Origin: Colius striatus
Taxonomy: Eukaryota; Chordata; Aves; Coliiformes; Coliidae
DNA: 64,000 bases
NCBI RefSeq assembly: GCF_028858725.1
Contig: NC_084766.1
Span: forward strand, 21,740,501 to 21,804,500
Direction of reading: 5' to 3'
Part shown: piece by piece, positions 62,877-64,000 of the stretch
Numbering within the stretch: the stretch's first letter is position 1
How the letters are laid out: each line of letters starts with the position of its first letter
Translations under genes and position numbers: made by a program
Notes under the pieces: generated by a model
The model's database searches: none
The model's input: only the letters and a program-made list of their open reading frames with translations
Told to the model about the DNA's origin: nothing

Positions 62877-64000
62877 TAAATGTATAGGGAATCACACATT
62901 TGAGGGGCAGTTTCATATTACAAATGCTCACAAACATTTAAATGAACCATAGGACAAAACAGTCGAGAAAATACCTCAGTCTGGACCAAACAGGACAACA
63001 TACGACCCTCATAAAATGCCCTAGTATTTAAAGCTAGCAATGTTTAAAAGTTATCATCTAACTGGAGGACAGATCCTCAACATGTGTACACAAACTTACA
63101 CTTGGTAATTATGACCACCACTCTGACAGCCCCTTGCACTATTTATTAATTTAGTAGTTGTTCACAGGCGATATCCTTCATGCCTGCAGTAAAAATACAG
63201 AGGACAGAAAATACAATCCAGTAAGAACCCTGTCTCTGAAACAAAATGTCCCAGATTTTCTAGCATAAGCAAGTGCTTTCTACAGACCCAAAACAACATA
63301 CCACTGTCACTGTAGCTAAATGCCATTTAATTGGCAGCTAGAAAAGTCTATAATACACTTCTTCATGGAAAAATGTTTGAACTCTTCTAGTTTGCCAAGA
63401 TGCTAATTAAAAACAGACGGCATGTTTTAAAATCCTTTCCTTGACCTGTGCTATCTTACATTGCCCTTCTGTACTTTTTTCATGGCACTGGCTCCCTGCA
63501 GAATTATTCTAATCTTCATAAACTTGTAGTTAATTTTCCTTGTTATTTTTCAGACCAAAAAAAAAAGTAACTAAATGTTACTTAGGAAATTTATTTATTA
63601 CATGGCAGAGATAACAGGCTTTTGAGAAGAGAATCTTTACTCATTAAAAACAGGTTTCTACATCCTTAATAATTCACAATGAAAGAAATCTTAGTGCTAC
63701 CAAAGTCACTGAAATAGTTCAAGTAAAAGCTTCGTTGGAGTGCCACTGACATAACTGCACAATGAGAAGGACGTGCATCATCAAATACATATTATTGTTT
63801 CATCATTACTAATCAAAATGCTTTACAAAGTGGGGATTTGGATCAGTGCTGAAACATTTTAAGGCGTTATTGGTGACAGATGCAGAAGTGTATTTTAATG
63901 ATGTTTTCATTGTTCTTAACAATTGAAGAAACTTAGAAAAATACCTTATTTCAGTATCAATCCCTTGTACCTCAAGCAAATACTACATCTGCCTAACACC
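62877..64000. other. AT-rich right edge, no gene seen
   Basis: No open frame of note, repeat or exon was recognised up to the end of the window. Confidence 0.65.

Overview
This window reads as a vertebrate nuclear genome and very probably a bird. It is AT-rich with three compact CpG islands, it carries CR1-type LINE fragments with the avian 3' end (ATTCTATGAT), and it has two multi-exon genes with GT-AG introns. I recognise both genes by protein similarity remembered from the families, not by a search. Both lie on the minus strand: LGI1 (CDS 54524 down to 42608, 8 coding exons, 543 aa) and SLC35G1 (CDS 27088 down to 20969, 3 coding exons, 383 aa). In human the local order is FRA10AC1 - LGI1 - SLC35G1 - PLCE1, so the window fits a conserved synteny block.

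Layout. 1-2080: a CpG island with no convincing coding sequence. By synteny it may be the PLCE1 promoter, with that gene running out of the left edge. 2081-20850: AT-rich intergenic DNA with one 5'-truncated CR1 (8062-8880) and a small perfect hairpin near 16.25 kb. 20852-27560: SLC35G1. Its first exon sits in a CpG island, and its 4.5 kb first intron contains a CR1 inserted into an older CR1, with a 10-bp target-site duplication still readable. 27.6-42.3 kb: intergenic DNA with one old CR1 tail and a cluster of perfect inverted repeats at 31.6 kb. 42.28-54.8 kb: LGI1. 54.8-64 kb: LGI1 upstream DNA with a G-quadruplex motif, a third CpG island at 57.7-58.15 kb (candidate FRA10AC1 promoter, by synteny only), and two more CR1 copies. 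One of those copies is interrupted by a roughly 57-bp CR1 tail.

The two genes are not functionally coupled as far as is known. LGI1 encodes a secreted neuronal leucine-rich-repeat and beta-propeller protein that acts at synapses through ADAM22/ADAM23. SLC35G1 encodes a ten-helix EamA-type membrane transporter. The most notable points are an 84-nt LGI1 intron that is fully open in frame, loss of the distal LGI1 start codon, changes in LGI1 N-glycosylation sites, the datable CR1-in-CR1 insertions, and several perfect hairpins in noncoding DNA. I did not find a clearly new biological system.
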